The position numbers and the translations under genes are program-made. From NCBI RefSeq assembly GCF_004016515.1, contig NZ_SACT01000010.1:1-64000 (forward strand): DNA of 64,000 nucleotides, given 5' to 3'. How positions within the stretch are numbered: the first letter of the stretch is position 1; the number at the start of each line of letters is the position of its first letter. The DNA is from Rubrivivax albus (lineage in GTDB: Bacteria > Pseudomonadota > Gammaproteobacteria > Burkholderiales > Burkholderiaceae_C). The notes below the pieces were generated by a model. It did no database searches. It was not told the origin of the DNA and saw only the letters and a list, made by a program, of their open reading frames with translations. Below, piece by piece: positions 51,165 to 60,666 of the stretch.

Positions 51165-51548
51165 ATGACCGAACTGACCCAGCAAGCCAAGACCGACACC
51201 ACGCCCGCCCGCACGGAGCCGGCGCTGCTGCCGCCGGTGGACGTGATCGAGGACAGCACCGGCATCACGCTGTATGCCGACCTGCCCGGCGTGCCGAAGG
51301 ACCGCCTGCAGCTGCGCGTGGAAGGCGACCAGCTCAGCATCGAGGCCGAGACCGTGCTGCCCGTGCCGCAGGGCATGGACGCCACGCACGTGGAGGTGGG
51401 CCTGTCGCGCTACCGCCGCGCCTTCACGCTGAGCAAGGAACTCGACGCCGAGAAGGTCTCGGCGGAGATGTCGCACGGTGTGCTGCGCGTGCGTATCCCG
51501 AAGGCGGCACACGCCCAGCCGCGTCGCATCGCCGTGCAGGTGGCCTGA
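51165..51548 (+). CDS. Small heat shock protein, Hsp20 family (second copy)
   Basis: A 127-residue Hsp20 protein with a different N-terminus from the first copy (MTELTQQAKTDTTPARTEPA) and a crystallin domain PVDVIEDSTGITLYADLPGV, DRLQLRVEGDQLSIEAETVL, VGLSRYRRAFTLSKELDAEK, MSHGVLRVRIPKAAHAQPRR. CAGGAG precedes ATG 51165. A pair of unlike Hsp20 proteins in one operon suggests mixed oligomers, as known for other paired small heat shock proteins; this is inference. Confidence 0.93.
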   Translation: MTELTQQAKTDTTPARTEPALLPPVDVIEDSTGITLYADLPGVPKDRLQLRVEGDQLSIEAETVLPVPQGMDATHVEVGLSRYRRAFTLSKELDAEKVSAEMSHGVLRVRIPKAAHAQPRRIAVQVA

Positions 51549-51584
51549 TCAGACCTCGGCGCCTACGGGGTCGACGGGTGGGCG

Positions 51585-51608
51585 CCCCGGCACCGGACGG
51601 TGCCGGGG
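51585..51608. terminator. Strong GC hairpin between hsp20 and ispDF
   Basis: CCCCGGCACC (51585-51594), loop GGAC, GGTGCCGGGG (51599-51608): a perfect 10-bp stem in the gap between convergent genes. A second small hairpin ATGGCC-GAA-GGCCAT lies at 51617-51631. No T-run follows either, but the position fits a bidirectional terminator. Confidence 0.5.
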
Positions 51609-51673
51609 TGGCCGACATGGCCGAAGGCCATTGCGGGTCCCGCGGGCGCGCGTCTCTTGCCTGCCGTGACCGA

Positions 51674-52876
51674 TCAACTCGACGTCGCACCCGATGCGCG
51701 TACAAGCAGGCACACGGCCCGCGTCTCGATCGACCGGCCCTCGCCCACCGGTCCCATCTTCTCGGCGGTCTTGGCCTTCACGTTGACGGCCGCCTCGGCC
51801 AGGCCCAGCAACGCTGCGATGCGCTCGCGCATCGCAGCAATGTGCGGCGCCATCTTTGGCGCCTGGGCAACGATGGTGCTGTCCACGTTGACCGGTAACC
51901 AGCCGGCGGCCCGCACGCGCCGCGCGGCCTCCTGCAGCAGCACGGCCGAATCGGCGCCCGCGAAGGCGGGATCGGTGTCGGGAAAGTGCCGGCCGATGTC
52001 GCCCAACCCGGCGGCGCCCAGCAACGCGTCGGTGATGGCGTGCAGCAAGGCATCGGCATCGGAGTGGCCCAGCAGACCATGGCTGTGCGGGATCGTGACG
52101 CCGCCCAGCACCAGCGGCCGGCCTACGACCAATGCATGCGTGTCCCAGCCTTCGCCGATGCGCAGGGCGGGCAGGGCTGTCGTGGGATGCATGCGCCGCT
52201 CCATCAGCTGTTCGGCGCGCGCGAAGTCGGCGGGCCAGGTGACCTTGAGGTTGTCGGGATCGCCCGGCACCAGCCGCGGCTGCAGGCCCAGCGCCTCGAT
52301 GGCACTGGCCTCGTCGGTGACGGCGTCGCCGGCGGCATCCAGCGCCCGCGCCAGCTGGGCCAGGTGGAACATCTGTGGCGTCTGGGCGGCCCACTTGCCG
52401 TGGCGGTCGACGGTCGCGGCGGCACGGTCGGCGGCATCGGGCATTGCCTGCTTGAGCGTGTCGGTCAGCGGCAGCGCCAGCAGGCCACCCACCGGGTCGT
52501 CGATGCAGGCGTCGATCAGGCGGTCCACGGCTGCGGCTGTCAGCAGGCAGCGTGCCGCGTCGTGGACCAGCACCCAGTCGTCGTCGCCGGCGCCTTGCGC
52601 CCGCAGCGCATCCAGCCCGGCGCGCACCGTGGCGGCGCGGGTGGCGCCGCCGCAGCGGGCCGACCACAGCCCAGGCCGGGCTGGCACCAGGCGGTCGAAG
52701 GTCTCGTCGTCGGGCGCCAGGACGACAAGGGTGCCAATCAAGCGTGGCACCGCAGCCAGTGCCTCGACCGTGTGCAACACCAGCGGCCGCCCCGCCACCG
52801 GGGCATACTGCTTGGGGCCCGCCGCGCCGGCCCGCTGCCCGACGCCGGCGCAGGGGATCAGCGCGTAGCACTTCAT
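51674..52876 (-). CDS. ispDF: Bifunctional IspDF (MEP cytidylyltransferase / MECDP synthase)
   Basis: One 400-residue frame contains two enzymes of the non-mevalonate isoprenoid pathway. Residues 1-228 are Isp[21 protein letters not shown] at the CTP loop, [31 protein letters not shown]. Residues 230-400 are Isp[11 protein letters not shown] with metal ligands Asp245 and His247, His279 in [31 protein letters not shown], and [21 protein letters not shown] Met at the junction (ERRMHPTT) may be the former ispF start. IspE is not nearby. Fusions are common in alphaproteobacteria and epsilonproteobacteria but less usual here. Confidence 0.92.
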   Translation of the reverse strand: MKCYALIPCAGVGQRAGAAGPKQYAPVAGRPLVLHTVEALAAVPRLIGTLVVLAPDDETFDRLVPARPGLWSARCGGATRAATVRAGLDALRAQGAGDDDWVLVHDAARCLLTAAAVDRLIDACIDDPVGGLLALPLTDTLKQAMPDAADRAAATVDRHGKWAAQTPQMFHLAQLARALDAAGDAVTDEASAIEALGLQPRLVPGDPDNLKVTWPADFARAEQLMERRMHPTTALPALRIGEGWDTHALVVGRPLVLGGVTIPHSHGLLGHSDADALLHAITDALLGAAGLGDIGRHFPDTDPAFAGADSAVLLQEAARRVRAAGWLPVNVDSTIVAQAPKMAPHIAAMRERIAALLGLAEAAVNVKAKTAEKMGPVGEGRSIETRAVCLLVRASGATSS

Positions 52877-52899
52877 GCCGCGAATTCTAGAATCCGGCA
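52876..52899. promoter_or_regulatory. Palindrome filling the ispDF-mfd divergent gap
   Basis: The 27-base gap between the two divergent start codons is largely one palindrome: TGCCG (52876-52880), then the perfect palindrome ATTCTAGAAT (52884-52893), then CGGCA (52895-52899). It looks like an operator for a dimeric regulator, or a site whose symmetry serves both directions. Promoters must lie partly inside the coding sequences. Confidence 0.45.
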
Positions 52900-52903
52900 C
52901 TCC

Positions 52904-55900
52904 ATGCAGCTCCCCACCATCGCGCCGGGCAAGCGCTTCACGCTCCCGCGCCCCACCGGCAGCGCCGACGCGCTGCTGTTTGCCCGCCTCGCCCGCCAGC
53001 ACGCCGACGCGAAGCGCGTCTTCGCCATCGTCACCGCCGAGCCGGCGGATGCCCAGCGCCTGGCCGACGAGATGCCGTTCTTCGAGGCCGGCCTGCGCAT
53101 CGCCGTGTTTCCCGACTGGGAGACCCTGCCCTACGACAGCTTCAGCCCGCACCAGGACCTGATCTCCGAGCGCCTGGCCACGCTGTGGGCGGTCCTGCAA
53201 GGCGAGGTGGACGTGGTGCTGCTGCCAGCCTCCACCGCGCTCGCGCGCCTGGCGCCCACCAGTTTCCTGGCCGCCACCACCTTCCACTTCAAGCAGAAGA
53301 GCCGGCTCGACGAGGCGAAGCTGAAGGCGCAGCTGGTGCTGGCCGGTTACCAGCACGTCAGCCAGGTGGTGTCGCCCGGCGAGTACGCGGTGCGCGGCGG
53401 CCTGATCGACCTGTTCCCGATGGGCTCGCCGGTGCCCTATCGCGTGGACCTGTTCGGCGACGAGGTGGACTCCATCCGCACCTTCGACCCCGACAGCCAG
53501 CGCAGCCTGTACCCGGTGCCCGAGGTGCGCCTGCTGCCGGGCCGCGAATTCCCGATGGACGAGTCGGCGCGCACCGCCTTCCGTGCCCGCTGGCGCGAGA
53601 AGATCGACGGCGACCCGACCCGCGCCCGCCTGTACAAGGACATGGCCCAGGGCATCGCCGGCGGCGGCATCGAGTACTACCTGCCGCTGTTCTTCGAGCA
53701 GACGGCCACGGTGTTCGACTACTTCGGCACCGACACAGCCCTGGTGCTGCACGGCGAGGTCGACGCCGCGCTGGAGCGCTTCTGGACCGACACCCGGGAA
53801 CGCCACCGCTTCCTGCAGCACGACCCGGAGCGGCCCATCCTGCCGCCGGAAGCCATCTTCCTGAAGGCCGACGAATTCTTCGGCCTGACCCAGTCGCACG
53901 CCACGCTGGCGCTTCGGGGCAAGGAACCGGTGGACTGGGCACGCCCGCTGCCCGACGTGGCGGTGGACCGCGCCGCCACCGAACCGCTGGTGTCGCTGGA
54001 ACGGCATCTGGGCAGCACACCGCACCGCGTGCTCCTGGTGGCCGAAAGCGAAGGTCGGCGCGAGAGCATCCTGGACCTGCTGCGCGACCACAGGATTGCC
54101 GTGCCGTCGGCCGGCACCCTGGCCGAGTTCCTGGGCAGCGGCGAGAAGGTGGCCATCACGGCCGCCCCGCTGTCCGCTGGCTTCCACTGGCTGGAGAAGG
54201 ACGGGGCCGAAGCGGGCCTGTCGGTGCAACTGATCACCGAGACCGAACTCTTCGCCAGTTCGCCGCAATCGCGGCGCCGGCGCAAGCAGGAGCAGGTCAG
54301 CAGCGTCGACGCGCTGATCAAGGACCTCTCCGAGCTCAAGGTCGGCGACCCGGTGGTGCACCTGAACCACGGCATCGGCCGCTACCAGGGGCTGGTGCAC
54401 ATCGACCTCGGCGAGGGCGACAGCGAGTTCCTGCACCTGGAGTACGCCGACAAGGCCACGCTTTACGTGCCGGTGAGCCAGCTGCACCTGATCGGCCGCT
54501 ACACCGGCGTCAGCGCCGACGAGGCGCCGCTGCACAAGCTGGGCAGCGGCCAGTGGGACAAGGCGCGCCGCAAGGCTGCCGAGCAGGTGCGCGACACGGC
54601 CGCCGAGCTGCTCAACCTCTACGCGCGCCGCGCCGCGCGCGAGGGCTTCGCCCACCGCTTCACGCCGCACGACTACGAGGCCTTCGCCACCAGCTTCGGC
54701 TTCGAGGAGACGGCCGACCAGCGTGCCGCCATCCATGCCGTGATCCAGGACATGGTCAGCCCCAAGCCGATGGACCGTCTGGTGTGCGGCGACGTCGGCT
54801 TCGGCAAGACGGAAGTGGCGTTGCGCGCCGCCTTCGTGGCGGTGCACGGCGGCAAGCAGGTGGCACTGCTGGCGCCCACCACGCTGCTGGCCGAGCAGCA
54901 CTACCAGACCATCGTCGACCGCTTCTCGCCCTGGCCGGTGAAGGTGGCCGAGCTCTCGCGCTTTCGCAGCCCGAAGGAGGTCAAGGCAGCGATGGAGGGC
55001 CTCGCCGACGGCAGCATCGACATCGTCGTCGGCACGCACAAGCTGCTGAGCCCGGACGTGAAGTTCAAGCGCCTGGGCCTGCTGGTCATCGACGAGGAGC
55101 ACCGCTTCGGGGTGCGCCACAAGGAGGCGATCAAGGCCATGCGCGCCGAGGTGGACGTGCTGACGCTCACCGCCACGCCCATCCCGCGCACGCTGGGCAT
55201 GGCGCTGGAGGGTCTGCGCGACCTGAGCGTCATCGCCACCGCGCCGCAACGCCGGCTGGCGATCAAGACCTTCGTGCGCACCGAGACCGGCGGCACCATC
55301 CGCGAAGCCGTGCTGCGCGAGCTCAAGCGCGGCGGCCAGGTCTATTTCCTGCACAACGAGGTCGAGACCATCGAGCACCGGGCGCAGAAGCTGGCCGAGC
55401 TGGTGCCCGAGGCGCGCATCGCGATCGCCCACGGCCAGATGCCGGAGCGCCAGCTGGAGAGCGTGATGCGCGACTTCGTCGCCCAGCGCTTCAATCTGCT
55501 GCTGTGCTCCACCATCATCGAGACCGGCATCGACGTGCCCACGGCCAACACCATCGTGATGAGCCGGGCCGACAAGTTCGGCCTCGCCCAGCTGCACCAG
55601 CTGCGCGGTCGCGTCGGCCGCAGCCACCACCAGGCCTACGCCTACCTGCTGGTGCCGGACGTGGAAGGCCTGACCAAGCAGGCGGCGCAGCGCCTGCAGG
55701 CCATCCAGGACATGGAGGAACTGGGCAGCGGCTTCTACCTGGCCATGCACGACCTGGAGATCCGCGGCGCCGGCGAGGTGCTGGGCGAGAACCAGAGCGG
55801 GAACATGATGGAGGTGGGCTTCCAGCTCTACAACGACATGCTGTCCGAGGCGGTGCGCAGCCTGAAGGCCGGCAAGGAACCGGACCTGCTGAACCCACTG

Positions 55901-56359
55901 AACGCCACCACCGAGATCAACCTGCACGCCCCCGCGCTGCTGACCGACGCCTACTGTGGCGACGTGCACGTGCGCCTGAACCTCTACAAGCGCCTGGCCT
56001 CGGCCGACAAGCCCGAGCAGATCGACGCCCTGCTCGAGGAGATCACCGACCGCTTCGGCAAGCTGCCGCCGCAGGGCCAGGTGCTGTTCGACACCCATCG
56101 CCTGCGCGTGCTGGCCAGGCCCTACGGCGTGCTGAAGATCGACGCCGGGCCCAGGCTGATGCAGTTGGTCTTCCGCCCCAACCCGCCGATCGACGCGCTG
56201 AAGATCATCGAACTGGTGCAGAAGAACCGCGCCGTCAAGCTGGCTGGCAACGACAAGCTGCGCATCGAACGCGCCATCGACAGCGCGCCGGACCGCGCGC
56301 AGTACGTGCGCGACCTGCTGCGGGCGCTGGGCCCACCGGCCCGGGTGGCGGCCGGCTGA
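52904..56359 (+). CDS. mfd: Transcription-repair coupling factor Mfd
   Basis: A 1151-residue translocase that pushes stalled RNA polymerase off DNA and recruits UvrA. The N-terminal UvrB-homology region runs to about residue 350 ([40 protein letters not shown]). The RNA polymerase-binding domain is near 480-540 ([20 protein letters not shown]). The motor has Walker [12 protein letters not shown] (from 629), the DEEH box ([16 protein letters not shown]) and [14 protein letters not shown]. The TRG motif and the C-terminal regulatory domain follow. Length equals E. coli Mfd. It starts 27 bases from the divergent ispDF start. Confidence 0.97.
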   Translation: MQLPTIAPGKRFTLPRPTGSADALLFARLARQHADAKRVFAIVTAEPADAQRLADEMPFFEAGLRIAVFPDWETLPYDSFSPHQDLISERLATLWAVLQGEVDVVLLPASTALARLAPTSFLAATTFHFKQKSRLDEAKLKAQLVLAGYQHVSQVVSPGEYAVRGGLIDLFPMGSPVPYRVDLFGDEVDSIRTFDPDSQRSLYPVPEVRLLPGREFPMDESARTAFRARWREKIDGDPTRARLYKDMAQGIAGGGIEYYLPLFFEQTATVFDYFGTDTALVLHGEVDAALERFWTDTRERHRFLQHDPERPILPPEAIFLKADEFFGLTQSHATLALRGKEPVDWARPLPDVAVDRAATEPLVSLERHLGSTPHRVLLVAESEGRRESILDLLRDHRIAVPSAGTLAEFLGSGEKVAITAAPLSAGFHWLEKDGAEAGLSVQLITETELFASSPQSRRRRKQEQVSSVDALIKDLSELKVGDPVVHLNHGIGRYQGLVHIDLGEGDSEFLHLEYADKATLYVPVSQLHLIGRYTGVSADEAPLHKLGSGQWDKARRKAAEQVRDTAAELLNLYARRAAREGFAHRFTPHDYEAFATSFGFEETADQRAAIHAVIQDMVSPKPMDRLVCGDVGFGKTEVALRAAFVAVHGGKQVALLAPTTLLAEQHYQTIVDRFSPWPVKVAELSRFRSPKEVKAAMEGLADGSIDIVVGTHKLLSPDVKFKRLGLLVIDEEHRFGVRHKEAIKAMRAEVDVLTLTATPIPRTLGMALEGLRDLSVIATAPQRRLAIKTFVRTETGGTIREAVLRELKRGGQVYFLHNEVETIEHRAQKLAELVPEARIAIAHGQMPERQLESVMRDFVAQRFNLLLCSTIIETGIDVPTANTIVMSRADKFGLAQLHQLRGRVGRSHHQAYAYLLVPDVEGLTKQAAQRLQAIQDMEELGSGFYLAMHDLEIRGAGEVLGENQSGNMMEVGFQLYNDMLSEAVRSLKAGKEPDLLNPLNATTEINLHAPALLTDAYCGDVHVRLNLYKRLASADKPEQIDALLEEITDRFGKLPPQGQVLFDTHRLRVLARPYGVLKIDAGPRLMQLVFRPNPPIDALKIIELVQKNRAVKLAGNDKLRIERAIDSAPDRAQYVRDLLRALGPPARVAAG

Positions 56360-56451
56360 TCTGGCGCAAGCCGCTTTACTGCGGCGACACCTGCGCTTCA
56401 TCGCGATTCACAGGTGCGGCCAATACTTCGGGAAAACCCGGAGCAGACAGC

Positions 56452-56979
56452 ATGATCACCCGCATCTCCCGCGACTGGGCCACCCCGCTGACGGTCGGCA
56501 GCTTCCTGCTGCTGACCGTGACCGGCGTGCTCATGTTCTTCCACCTCGACACCGGCCTCAACAAGCTCGCCCACGAGTGGCTCAGCTGGGTTCTCGTGGC
56601 AGCCGTGGGTCTGCACCTGGCCAGCAACTGGCCCGCCTTCCGGCGGCACGTGAAGCAGCGCCGGGGTCGCCTGCTTATCGGCGCCGGCGCCCTGGTGCTG
56701 GCCCTGAGCTTCGTCCCGGCCAGTCTGGTCGGCCTGGGCAGCAGCGAGCCGCCCTTCGTCGCACCGGCGCGCGTGCTGGCCCAGGTGCCGATGCCGGTGC
56801 TGGTCCAGGTCGCCCAGAGCCAGGGCATCCCGGAGTCGCAGCTCCGCGCTCGCCTGACCGAGGCTGGCCTGCCGTCCGACGGTGACGACAGCATCGCCGC
56901 GCGGGTGGGCAGCGACGCGCGCCGCCAGATCCAGGTGCTGGCCAGCGTGCTGGCCACACCGCCCGCCGGCCGCTCCTGA
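56452..56979 (+). CDS. DUF4405 domain-containing membrane protein
   Basis: A 175-residue membrane protein with helices at about 12-30 (TPLTVGSFLLLTVTGVLMFF), 42-58 (LSWVLVAAVGLHLASNW) and 75-95 (LLIGAGALVLALSFVPASLV). His residues in FFHLDTGLNKLAHEWLSW and GLHLASNWPAFRRH fit DUF4405, which resembles cytochrome b-type membrane subunits. The C-terminal 70 residues are soluble (PMPVLVQVAQSQGIPESQLR). It could bind haem, but no partner gene is adjacent. GGAGCAG precedes the ATG. Confidence 0.75.
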   Translation: MITRISRDWATPLTVGSFLLLTVTGVLMFFHLDTGLNKLAHEWLSWVLVAAVGLHLASNWPAFRRHVKQRRGRLLIGAGALVLALSFVPASLVGLGSSEPPFVAPARVLAQVPMPVLVQVAQSQGIPESQLRARLTEAGLPSDGDDSIAARVGSDARRQIQVLASVLATPPAGRS

Positions 56980-57054
56980 CGAGCCGACCGGCCGCGATCT
57001 GACGGCGCCACGGGGCGCATTTCCGGGCTTTGCCGCCCGGCCAGGGCGTCAAGA

Positions 57055-57519
57055 ATGACTCAAGCCGGCACTTTCCCGGCCGAAGTCATCCCCATGAGCC
57101 CGCACGCCTTGTTACTTCGCCGTTGGACCCAGACGACGCGCCCCGCCGACGGGCCGAGCAGTCTGCGTCACGAGGTGCAGCCGCCGTCGCTGCGGCAGGC
57201 GCCGGAATCCGTCTGGCTGCGCCTGTGGTTCTGGCTGGCCGCACCGGCCCCGGCCAACGCTGCGCCGCCGGTGAGCCGCCTGCCCGGCATCCGTGAGGAC
57301 TTCCTGACCGCACTGGCCGACATGGGCACCGACGAGACGGCCGCGCTGCGCCAGCGCGTGATGCGCTCGCACTCGCTGCGCGAACTCTGGCACCTGCGGG
57401 CCGAGGTCTACCGGCTGGTGGCCGTGCACCACAGCCAGGCCGAAGCCGAACACCGGCTGGCCAACCTGAACCGCCACTTCCCGACCCGGGCACCGCGCTC
57501 CGGGTTCATGCCGCTGTGA
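57055..57519 (+). CDS. Hypothetical protein, first of a tandem paralogous pair (154 aa)
   Basis: A 154-residue protein of no recognised family. The first 70 residues are variable with a Trp-rich hydrophobic stretch (WLRLWFWLAAPAPANAAPP). The rest is helical (IREDFLTALADMGTDETAAL, LWHLRAEVYRLVAVHHSQAE). It ends NRHFPTRAPRSGFMPL, which matches the end of the next protein. ATG 57094 is an alternative start. It overlaps the downstream gene by GTGA. Confidence 0.6.
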   Translation: MTQAGTFPAEVIPMSPHALLLRRWTQTTRPADGPSSLRHEVQPPSLRQAPESVWLRLWFWLAAPAPANAAPPVSRLPGIREDFLTALADMGTDETAALRQRVMRSHSLRELWHLRAEVYRLVAVHHSQAEAEHRLANLNRHFPTRAPRSGFMPL

Positions 57520-57875
57520 ACCCCGCCACCGCTCCCCGCCACTTCGTGCACGCCGGCATGCACGGCCGCGGCCTGCCAGGTGCCGGCCTGCCGCACGACC
57601 GGCTGGCGCGGCTGGCCGCGCGGCGCGCCTTCGTCGAACTGAAGCAGGATTTCATGCACGCCGTGGCCGCCCTGGACGACGAGCGGGGGCGCTGGCTGCA
57701 GACCCAGGTGCGCAAGGCCGAGGAGCCGGAAGACCTGCTGCTGCTGCGCGGCCACGTGTTCGCCTGCCTGTCCGGGGCCGACGCCGGTCGCACGGAACGC
57801 CGGCGCATGCTGCGCCGGACGCTGGACTCGCAGTTTCCCGACAGCGCACCGCTCAGCGGCTTCATCTCATTCTGA
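57516..57875 (+). CDS. Hypothetical protein, second of a tandem paralogous pair (119 aa)
   Basis: A 119-residue protein starting with a GTG that overlaps the previous stop. Helices AFVELKQDFMHAVAALDDER and EEPEDLLLLRGHVFACLSGA align with the same region of its neighbour, and the C-terminus DSQFPDSAPLSGFISF repeats the FP-x-x-AP-x-SGF ending. The two genes look like an old tandem duplication. A shared C-terminal motif of this kind may be a docking tail. No function is known to me. Confidence 0.62.
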   Translation: MNPATAPRHFVHAGMHGRGLPGAGLPHDRLARLAARRAFVELKQDFMHAVAALDDERGRWLQTQVRKAEEPEDLLLLRGHVFACLSGADAGRTERRRMLRRTLDSQFPDSAPLSGFISF

Positions 57876-57884
57876 GCGCCAGCC

Positions 57885-58140
57885 GGTCACCGTCGACCTG
57901 CGCGTCCTACGTGCCGGGTTCGGCCGGCATCACCAGCGGGTCCGTCCCGACGAGACCGTCGCCGCAGGCGACGCCATCTCCGCCCTTGCCCCGGCGGCCG
58001 ACACGCTGGCCGCGCCCTTGCTGATCGCGTTGACCTCCGGACGCGTGAACGAAGGCGTGCACGCCGAGCGCGCGCTGGTGCTCGGCAGCGGCGTGCTCTA
58101 CCTCGATGGCACCGGCGCGCTGACGCTGCACGACTGGTAA
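57885..58140 (+). pseudogene. Coding-like frame without a start codon (possible gene remnant)
   Basis: In the 324-base gap before the dehydrogenase, one plus-strand frame ends with TAA at 58138-58140. It reads as a normal protein (VTVDLRVLRAGFGRHHQRVR, ETVAAGDAISALAPAADTLA, HAERALVLGSGVLYLDGTGA, LTLHDW) with strong G/C third positions. No ATG or plausible GTG/TTG opens it near the previous stop. Going upstream, the frame runs into the preceding gene without a start. It may be a 5'-truncated gene, or use a late GTG at about 58045. Confidence 0.4.
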
Positions 58141-58199
58141 CGGCCGCGTCGGGCCGCCGCGCCACCGCCACCGCGGTGGCGCGGCACAATCGTGCGGCG

Positions 58200-59207
58200 A
58201 TGAACATCATCATCCTCGACGACTATCAGGACGCCGTGCGCAAACTGGCCTGCGCGGCGCGCCTGGAGCCCTACAACGCCAAGGTCTTCACCAACACCGT
58301 CAAGGGCATCGGCCAGCTGTCGGTGCGCCTGCGCGACGCCGACGTGCTGGTGCTGATCCGCGAGCGCACCCACTTTCCGCGCCAGCTGCTGGAGAAGCTG
58401 CCCCGGCTCAAGCTGATCTCGCAGACCGGCCGGGTGGGCGGCCACATCGACGTCGATGCCTGCACCCGCCAGGGCATCGCGGTGGCCGAAGGCGTAGGCT
58501 CGCCGGTGGCACCGGCGGAGCTGACCTGGGCGCTGATCATGGCGGCGATGCGGCGGCTGCCGCAGTACATCGGCAACCTGAAGCACGGCGCCTGGCAGCA
58601 GGCGGGCCTGAAGGCGGCGTCGATGCCGCCGAACTTCGGCCTGGGCACGGTGCTGCGTGGGCGCACGCTGGGCCTCTGGGGCTACGGCAAGATCGGGCAG
58701 ATGGTGGCCGGCTACGGGCGTGCGTTCGGCATGACGGTGCAGGTCTGGGGCAGCGAGAGCTCGCGCCAGCGGGCGGTGGCCGATGGCCACCAGGCGGCCG
58801 CGGACTGTGAGACCTTCTTTGCCACCAGCGACGTGCTCAGCCTGCACCTGCGCCTGACGGAGACCACGCGCGGGCTGGTGACGCTGGAGGATCTCTCGCG
58901 CATGAAGCCGACGGCGCTGTTCGTCAACACCTCGCGGGCCGAACTGCTGACGGAGAACGCCCTCGTCTCGGCGCTCAACCGGGGCCGACCGGGCATGGCG
59001 GCGGTGGACGTGTTCGAAAGCGAGCCCATCCTGCAGGGCCACCCGCTGCTGCGGCTGGAGAACGCAGTCTGCACCCCCCACATCGGCTACGTGGAGCAGG
59101 ACAGCTACGAGCTGTACTTCGGCGCCGCTTTCGACAACGTCGTCAATTTCATCGAGGGCCGGCCGACCGGTCTGGTGAACCCCGATGCCTTGAAGGTCCA
59201 CCGCTGA
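58200..59207 (+). CDS. D-2-hydroxyacid dehydrogenase family protein
   Basis: A 335-residue NAD(P)-dependent dehydrogenase of the D-isomer family (phosphoglycerate-dehydrogenase-like). The N-terminal catalytic domain (NIIILDDYQDAVRKLACAAR, LISQTGRVGGHIDVDACTRQ) is followed by the nucleotide domain (LGLWGYGKIGQMVAGYGRAF, G-x-G-x-x-G). The expected Arg is in TSRAELL, the Glu in VFESEPI and the His in CTPHIGYVEQD. The substrate is not predictable. ATG 58200 starts the conserved NIIILDDYQ; an in-frame ATG 24 bases upstream is possible but poor. Confidence 0.88.
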   Translation: MNIIILDDYQDAVRKLACAARLEPYNAKVFTNTVKGIGQLSVRLRDADVLVLIRERTHFPRQLLEKLPRLKLISQTGRVGGHIDVDACTRQGIAVAEGVGSPVAPAELTWALIMAAMRRLPQYIGNLKHGAWQQAGLKAASMPPNFGLGTVLRGRTLGLWGYGKIGQMVAGYGRAFGMTVQVWGSESSRQRAVADGHQAAADCETFFATSDVLSLHLRLTETTRGLVTLEDLSRMKPTALFVNTSRAELLTENALVSALNRGRPGMAAVDVFESEPILQGHPLLRLENAVCTPHIGYVEQDSYELYFGAAFDNVVNFIEGRPTGLVNPDALKVHR

Positions 59208-59300
59208 CATGGCCGCCTGGGCGTGCATAGCGCACGACGTGCCGGACACGCCCGCCCCTGGGGGATGACGCGACGCTGCATCGCAGCTAGGCTCTGACGC

Positions 59301-59675
59301 ATGTCGTTCTGGACCGCCGTTCGTACCTGGTCGCTGCCGGCAGCACTGCTGGTCGCCTCAGCGGGAGCATGGGCCGCACCCGTCCAGGGCGACACGCTGG
59401 CCGCCGAGCGCGACGAACTGGCGATGCAGTGGTCGCTGAGCAGCCTGGCGCCGCCGGCCACCTGGCTGGTGCCAGCGCAACCCCTGGGAGCGCCCGACAC
59501 CACGGTGCCGTCGGCTTCGTCTGCGACCGTGCCGATGGCGGCCTTGCCTGCCGGCGGCGTGCCCGATCCCGGCGCCTATGCGCTCATGGGGCTGGCGCTG
59601 CTGGGCGCCGGCGTTGCCGCACGGGCCTTTGCCCGCCGCGCGCCCGGTCAGCGCGGGTTGTCGAAGAACACGTAG
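59301..59675 (+). CDS. Small PEP-CTERM sorting-domain protein
   Basis: A 124-residue exported protein with a signal peptide ([17 protein letters not shown]), a short Ala/Pro/Ser-rich body and a C-terminal sorting signal VPDPGAYALMGLALLGAGVA followed by AARAFARRAP. The motif has PDP instead of PEP, a known variant. It would be exported and cleaved by an exosortase. Its last 28 bases overlap the end of the convergent lipoprotein gene. Confidence 0.75.
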   Translation: MSFWTAVRTWSLPAALLVASAGAWAAPVQGDTLAAERDELAMQWSLSSLAPPATWLVPAQPLGAPDTTVPSASSATVPMAALPAGGVPDPGAYALMGLALLGAGVAARAFARRAPGQRGLSKNT

Positions 59676-59992
59676 GTCGAGAAGCCGCCGATCTCGAAAT
59701 AGATCCGCTTCTCGCCCGGGTCCACCTGCCCGTTCAGGTTCTCGTCCAGCACGCCGTAGCCGAAACGGTACTCGCGCGGCGCGCCGTCGTCGGTGCCCAG
59801 GGCCGTGGACAGCTTGTCCACCTTCAGGAAGCGGCGCACCAGTTGCGACCCTGCGTAGATCTCGAGCACGCCGTCGTTGCCCGTCCAGTTCTGGATCTCG
59901 CGGCGGAGCTGGTTCTGCCGCTCCTGGGTGCAGCCGGCGAGCGTGACGGCGATGATGGCGGCCAAGGTGGCCAGCAGGGTGAGGCGCTTCAT
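59648..59992 (-). CDS. Putative lipoprotein
   Basis: A 114-residue protein with a lipoprotein signal peptide ([20 protein letters not shown], lipobox LAGC, mature Cys21). A small domain follows ([79 protein letters not shown]). The [12 protein letters not shown] segment looks like a calcium-binding or dockerin-like loop. No family is named with confidence. The start overlaps the upp stop by 4 bases, and the end overlaps the convergent PEP-CTERM gene. Confidence 0.78.
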   Translation of the reverse strand: MKRLTLLATLAAIIAVTLAGCTQERQNQLRREIQNWTGNDGVLEIYAGSQLVRRFLKVDKLSTALGTDDGAPREYRFGYGVLDENLNGQVDPGEKRIYFEIGGFSTYVFFDNPR

Positions 59993-60615
59993 TTGGTGCC
60001 GAAGATCTTGTCGCCGGCGTCGCCGAGGCCGGGGATGATGTAGCCCACCTCGTTGAGGTGGCTGTCGATGGACGCCGTCCAGCAGCGCACGTCCGGGTGG
60101 GCAGCGTCCAGCGCGCGGATGCCTTCGGGTGCGGCCACCAGCACCAGGGCCCGGATGTCCTTGCAGCCCTTGCGCTTGAGCAGGTCGATGGTGGCGATCA
60201 TGGAGCCGGCGGTGGCCAGCATGGGGTCGACGATCAGCGCCGTGCGCTCGTCCAGGTGGCCGACGAAGCGCTCGAAATAGTGCTCCGGCTGCAGCGTCTC
60301 GTGGTTGCGCGACAGGCCCACCACACTGACCTTGGCGTTGGGGATCATGTCGAGCACGCCGTCGAGCATGCCCAGGCCGGCGCGCAGGATGGGCACCACC
60401 GTCACCTTGCGGCCGGCGATCTGGTCGATCTCGGTCGGGCCGCTCCAGCACTGCACCGTGGTCTTCTCGAGCGGGAAGTCGGCGGTGGCCTCGTAGGCCA
60501 GCAGTCGCGCCAGTTCGCCCGTGAGCTCGCGGAACTTCTTGGTCGAGATGTCCTGCTCGCGCAGCAGGCCGACCTTGTGGCGGACGAGGGGGTGGTTGAC
60601 GGCGATGACGGGCAT
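59989..60615 (-). CDS. upp: Uracil phosphoribosyltransferase
   Basis: Upp salvages uracil to UMP with PRPP. The 208-residue protein is the usual length. It has [20 protein letters not shown] at the N-terminus, [20 protein letters not shown], the PRPP loop region [20 protein letters not shown], and the C-terminal uracil-binding [15 protein letters not shown]. It lies 51 bases downstream of the sirtuin gene on the same strand and overlaps the lipoprotein gene by 4 bases. Confidence 0.96.
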   Translation of the reverse strand: MPVIAVNHPLVRHKVGLLREQDISTKKFRELTGELARLLAYEATADFPLEKTTVQCWSGPTEIDQIAGRKVTVVPILRAGLGMLDGVLDMIPNAKVSVVGLSRNHETLQPEHYFERFVGHLDERTALIVDPMLATAGSMIATIDLLKRKGCKDIRALVLVAAPEGIRALDAAHPDVRCWTASIDSHLNEVGYIIPGLGDAGDKIFGTK

Positions 60616-60666
60616 GGTGGGCGACAGTTTAGGGTGGCGCGGGCGCGGCGGGGGTCGCGGGCGACG

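Noticed and set aside
52900-56401. Minus-strand open frame continuing upstream of ispDF through all of mfd
   Set aside because: It is antisense to mfd and has no protein-like pattern. The IspD domain begins at ATG 52876.
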